A stretch of DNA of 64,000 nt, from contig OY969916.1 of the NCBI GenBank assembly GCA_963704535.1, positions 1,612,001 through 1,676,000 on the forward strand, in the 5' to 3' direction. A model generated the notes under the pieces. It ran no database searches. It was not told where the DNA came from and saw only the letters and a list, made by a program, of their open reading frames with translations. Both the position numbers and the translations under genes were made by a program. Within the stretch, counting starts at the first letter, position 1. The number at the start of each line of letters is the position of its first letter. The DNA comes from G963704535 sp963704535 (GTDB lineage: Bacteria > Chloroflexota > Chloroflexia > Chloroflexales > Roseiflexaceae). Below, in pieces: positions 60,711-64,000 of the stretch.

Positions 60711-63194
60711 GTGTCCAAATACGGCGCCATTATCGCTGTCGTCTGCGCGCTGGTCGTCTGCCTCTGCCCAGGCGTGGGGGCGGCCGGCGCTAGTCCCGCT
60801 GTCTACCTGCACCTCCAGCGCGCGACCTTCGACCCCTTGCGTGCTACGCCGACGATCGCGTCAAGCGTATGGGACGGCGCCGAGTCGCGGCTGCTGATCG
60901 TGCAGTTCGATGCCGCGCCGAACCCAAACACACTTGTAAGTCTGGAGGTGGCTGGCCTGCGACCGCTGCTGTATGTCCCCGACAACGCCTTTCTGGTGCG
61001 GGCCGGCGTGGCGGTCGGACCTACGGTCACAGCGCTGCCGGGCGTGCGCTGGTTGGGGCCGCTGCACGCCGCCTATAAGCTGCCGGCCGAGCTTGAGCCC
61101 ATGCTGGGCGGCGCCGGTGTGCTCGACCTATGGCTGCTCGGCACGCCGGACGCCGACGCCGACGCGCTCGCTCGCGACCTGGAGGCGTTGGCTGGCGCCA
61201 TTGTCGGGCGCGGCGCCGGGATGCAGGGGCCGTCGCTGCACCTACGCATGCCGGCCGGCGCGCTCCGCGCTGTGCTCAATCGCGACGATGTGCTGTGGGT
61301 CGAGCCGTTCGCCGTGCCGCGCCTGTTCAACGACCGTGCCCGCGCGATCACCGGCGTGACGTCGGCCCAGCAGCGCGATGTCGGGCTGACCGGCGCCGGG
61401 CAGATCATCGCCATCACCGACACTGACCTGGACATCCAGGCGGATGTCGAGGCTGGCGGCAACCCGGACTTCGCTGCCACGCGCGTCGTTCGCGGCTTCT
61501 CGAATTATGATCTCGACCCCACCGACCCGAACTGCCAGTCGACCGATTGGAGCGACCACAACGGCCACGGCACCCACGTCTCCGGCACGGCGCTCGGCAG
61601 CGGCGCCCGCTCACCGGTCGGCCTGTCGTTCGCCGGAGTCGCGCCGGAGGCCGGGCTAGTTGTTCAGTCAGTCTCGAACGGCGGCAGCTTCTTGGATTGC
61701 CTGGTCTACGAAGACGGTGTCTCATTCCTGGATCTCGCCTACGGCGCCGGCGCGCGGGTGCAGAACGCCAGTTGGGGCGCCCAATCGGACGGCGATTACA
61801 CCCAGACGAACTCCGATATCGATGCCTTCCTATGGGAGCATAAAGACCATCTGTTTGTCACTGTGTCCGGCAACACCGGGGGCGACGGCAATAACGACGG
61901 CGTGGTCGACCTGGACTCGATCACCTCGCCGGGGAGCGCGAAAAATGTCCTAACCGTCGGGGCGAGCGAGAACTACCGCCCGCCTAACGGCGAGTGTTCG
62001 TTCAGCGTGCCGGAGAATAGTTGCTGGCAAAACTACTGGAACTTCTCCGAGAAGCTGCCCTTTACCGACGACTATGTCAGCGACGACATTGTGGGGATGG
62101 CGGCCTTCTCTGGCCGCGGCCCCACCGACGATGGGCGCATTAAGCCGGAGATCGTCGCGCCGGGGACCAATATCGTCTCGACGCGCTCGCACCAGCCTGG
62201 CGCCGCCTACCTGAGCACCTACGGCCCAGACTACGCCTACAGCTCCGGCACCTCGATGGCGGCGCCGCTGGTCAGCGGCATGGGCGCGCTGGTGCGCCAG
62301 TGGCTGATCGAGGCGCGCCACACCGTGCCGAGCGCGGCGCTGGTGAAGGCGTTGCTGCTGAACGGCGCCGCCGACACCAGCCCAGGCCAGTACGAAGTCG
62401 GGGCGCAGCGCGAGATCCCGGCGGAGTGGCCCAACAGCGTCGAGGGCTGGGGCCGGGCCGCGATCACCGATACAATCGATCTGGGGGGCGATGAGCGGGT
62501 CTGGCTGGCCGACAGCGCGCCCGGCCTCACGGTGGGCGCCGTGGTCAGCTACACGCTGGTCGTCAGCGATGGGCAGCCGCTGCGGGTGACGCTGGCGTGG
62601 ACCGACTACCCGGCGACCCCACTGTTGAGCAAGGCGCTGGTGAACGATCTCGACCTGGAGGTCCAACTGCCGGGCGGCGCGACCGTCCTCGGCAATGCGA
62701 ACGCCGACCGCCGGCGCAGCCCGTTCTGCCAGGATGCGGGCGGCGCCGACCGCTGCAATAACGCTGAGAGCGTCCACATCGCCGCGCCGGCCGCCGGTAC
62801 CTATATCGTCCGGGTGCGCGCGTTCGTCGTCAACCCGCTTGGCGGGCCGCAGCCCTTCGCGCTGGCCGCCAGGGCGCGCCAGGTGCGCGCGGCCGGCGCG
62901 CCGGCGCCGCCGGTGCTCCAGCCGATCGATAACCATGGCGCTGCGGCCCTGCCATTAGAGTGGGAAACGGTCGGCGGGGCGACCTATTACAAGGTCAGCC
63001 AGGGCAGCAGCGACGACTTCGCGAACGCCACCACATTCACGACTGGCGACACTGGGCTGACGCGTGTGGCGCCGGTGGGGACCCACTTCTTCCGGGTGCA
63101 GAGCTGTACGCCGGCGGGGTGCGGCGCGCCGGGGAATATTCGATCGGCCACGGTGACGATCGCGCCGCTGCTGCTGCCAGTGGTTCGCCGCTAG
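60711..63194 (+). CDS. Secreted S8 (subtilisin-like) serine peptidase
   Basis: The product has 827 residues from GTG 60711 (AGGAG five bases upstream). Signal peptide (AIIAVVCALVVCLCPGVGAAG), long propeptide to about 215, then the S8 catalytic domain: Asp in IITDTDLD-type IAITDTDLDIQ near 235, His in NGHGTHVSGTALG near 285, Ser in SSGTSMAAPLVSGMGAL near 512. A beta-sandwich proprotein-convertase-like domain (SYTLVVSDGQPLRVTLAWTDYPA) and a fibronectin-like domain follow. Exported protease. Confidence 0.92.
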   Translation: MSKYGAIIAVVCALVVCLCPGVGAAGASPAVYLHLQRATFDPLRATPTIASSVWDGAESRLLIVQFDAAPNPNTLVSLEVAGLRPLLYVPDNAFLVRAGVAVGPTVTALPGVRWLGPLHAAYKLPAELEPMLGGAGVLDLWLLGTPDADADALARDLEALAGAIVGRGAGMQGPSLHLRMPAGALRAVLNRDDVLWVEPFAVPRLFNDRARAITGVTSAQQRDVGLTGAGQIIAITDTDLDIQADVEAGGNPDFAATRVVRGFSNYDLDPTDPNCQSTDWSDHNGHGTHVSGTALGSGARSPVGLSFAGVAPEAGLVVQSVSNGGSFLDCLVYEDGVSFLDLAYGAGARVQNASWGAQSDGDYTQTNSDIDAFLWEHKDHLFVTVSGNTGGDGNNDGVVDLDSITSPGSAKNVLTVGASENYRPPNGECSFSVPENSCWQNYWNFSEKLPFTDDYVSDDIVGMAAFSGRGPTDDGRIKPEIVAPGTNIVSTRSHQPGAAYLSTYGPDYAYSSGTSMAAPLVSGMGALVRQWLIEARHTVPSAALVKALLLNGAADTSPGQYEVGAQREIPAEWPNSVEGWGRAAITDTIDLGGDERVWLADSAPGLTVGAVVSYTLVVSDGQPLRVTLAWTDYPATPLLSKALVNDLDLEVQLPGGATVLGNANADRRRSPFCQDAGGADRCNNAESVHIAAPAAGTYIVRVRAFVVNPLGGPQPFALAARARQVRAAGAPAPPVLQPIDNHGAAALPLEWETVGGATYYKVSQGSSDDFANATTFTTGDTGLTRVAPVGTHFFRVQSCTPAGCGAPGNIRSATVTIAPLLLPVVRR

Positions 63195-63248
63195 TGTATT
63201 TCCAACCGGCATCTTTGAGATTGACGATGAACATCTGTCAGGTGATCT

Positions 63249-64000
63249 ATGTCCACGCAAATTTTAGCCACTAAACTCTATATCCCCCCGCCTCGGCCCA
63301 CAGGCGTGCTGCGGTCCCGCTTGATCAAGCGGTTGAATCAGGGCCTGTATCGCAAACTGACCCTGCTCTCTGCCCCCGCCGGCTTTGGCAAGACCACGCT
63401 GCTCGCCTCCTGGCTCACGGAATTGAGAATTGAAAATGAAAAATTGAGAAAGAGACCTGAGCCACGGGATTCTCAATTCTCAATTCTCAATTCTCAATTC
63501 AACGTGGCCTGGCTGTCGATTGACAAAGGCGATAGTGATCCCGCACGCTTTCTGACGTATCTTGTCGCCGCATTGCAGACGATTGTGCCGCATATTGGCG
63601 AAGGAGTGTCGGAAATGTTGAAGTCTCCTCAGCCACCGCCAATCGAATCAATCCTGACGTCTCTGCTCAACGAGATTTCTACCATCCCGGACGATTTTAT
63701 CCTCGTCCTTGACGACTACCACGTACTTGATAGCCAAATCAGTTGATGACGCCCTCACTTTCTTGCTCGAGCATCTGCCACCACAGATGCATCTGGTCAT
63801 CGCCACCCGCGAGGACCCGCATTTACCCCTGGCTCGTTTACGCGCACGGAGCCAATTGACCGAACTGCGCGCCACAGACTTGCGCTTTACCCAGGCCGAA
63901 GCCGCCGAATTTCTCAATCAGGTGATGGGCCTGAACCTCTCAGCAGAAGATATCGCCGCGCTGGAAGCTCGCACCGAAGGCTGGATTGCCGGTCTGCAAC
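63249..64000 (+). CDS. MalT/LuxR-type STAND regulator, 5' part, frameshifted
   Basis: The start STQILATKLYIPPPRPTGVLRSRLIKRLNQG is the MalT-type ATPase N-terminus, with Walker A LSAPAGFGKTTLLASWL near 40. A family C repeat follows in frame, then VAWLSIDKGDSDPARFLTYLVAALQ and FILVLDDYHVLDSQI (Walker B). The frame stops at 63746, but dropping one base near 63737 continues VDDALTFLLEHLPPQMHLVIATREDP to the window end. TPR and LuxR HTH domains would lie beyond. Confidence 0.85.
63419..63501. repeat. Family C repeat inside the MalT-like frame
   Basis: GGAATTGAGAATTGAAAATG and the inverse TTCTCAATTCTCAATTCTCAA encode ELRIENEKLRKR and SQFSILNSQF between Walker A helix and the next beta-strand. It resembles the insertion at 30579-30711. 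Confidence 0.85.

Noticed and set aside
1..64000. tRNA or rRNA genes
   Set aside because: No T-loop (GGTTCGAATCC-like) with matching acceptor stems and no rRNA-like conserved blocks were found by eye on either strand; a covariance search could still find one.

Overview
The window is high-GC bacterial DNA that looks like a Chloroflexota genome (class Chloroflexia, near the Roseiflexus/Kouleothrix type). This rests on gene content: an XRE-NB-ARC-TPR regulator, nSTAND1 and MoxR/vWA proteins, secreted enzymes with Thr/Pro linkers and F5/8 domains, a Flp pilin with TadA and no pyrrolysine. It also rests on the dense short word-like repeats between genes. No rRNA, tRNA or CRISPR array was seen.

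Layout. (1) 1-10.5 kb is mostly housekeeping: undecaprenol/diacylglycerol kinase, YbeY, a PgpH-type HD phosphodiesterase, YqeY, guanylate kinase and an RqcH/NFACT gene, then an orphan Flp pilin, DedA and dihydropteroate synthase. (2) 10.6-20.4 kb is a minus-strand corrinoid demethylation cluster: IclR regulator, MttB-family methyltransferase without pyrrolysine, sarcosine-oxidase-like flavoenzyme, corrinoid protein, RamA-like ferredoxin/ASKHA activase, homocysteine S-methyltransferase and a DUF1638 protein, with a DinB gene interspersed. (3) 20.4-26.7 kb is an accessory stretch: VapBC, a decayed methyltransferase, DUF433/DUF5615, an XRE regulator, an antitoxin with a truncated PIN toxin, an AT-rich beta-propeller gene and an IS701-like element. 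(4) 27-36 kb holds a GH16 glucanase, a large XRE-STAND-TPR regulator, an MBL hydrolase, a PAS protein, a P5C dehydrogenase, a Phd antitoxin and an EVE protein. (5) 36.2-44.1 kb is a translationally coupled five-gene operon encoding iSTAND, MoxR, vWA, an unknown helical protein and an nSTAND1 membrane protein. It looks like an NTP-dependent conflict (defence) system and is the most interesting locus here. (6) 44.1-55.2 kb holds an odd receiver-RodZ-like membrane protein, a DapB-fold dehydrogenase, an M1 peptidase, an MFS transporter, an aldo/keto reductase, a MiaB-like methylthiotransferase, a CPBP protease and a TPR protein. (7) 55.6-64 kb holds an AAA ATPase plus TadA operon, ComF, a subtilase and the start of a MalT-like STAND regulator.

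Two window-wide patterns stand out. First, several families of short palindromic or word-like repeats fill most intergenic spaces. They frequently carry the stop codon of the adjacent gene and in a few cases sit in frame inside coding regions. Second, nine apparent single-base insertions break otherwise good genes, always in the same direction. This suggests insertion-type sequencing error at least as much as real gene decay, so the affected genes are described as frameshifted rather than dead.
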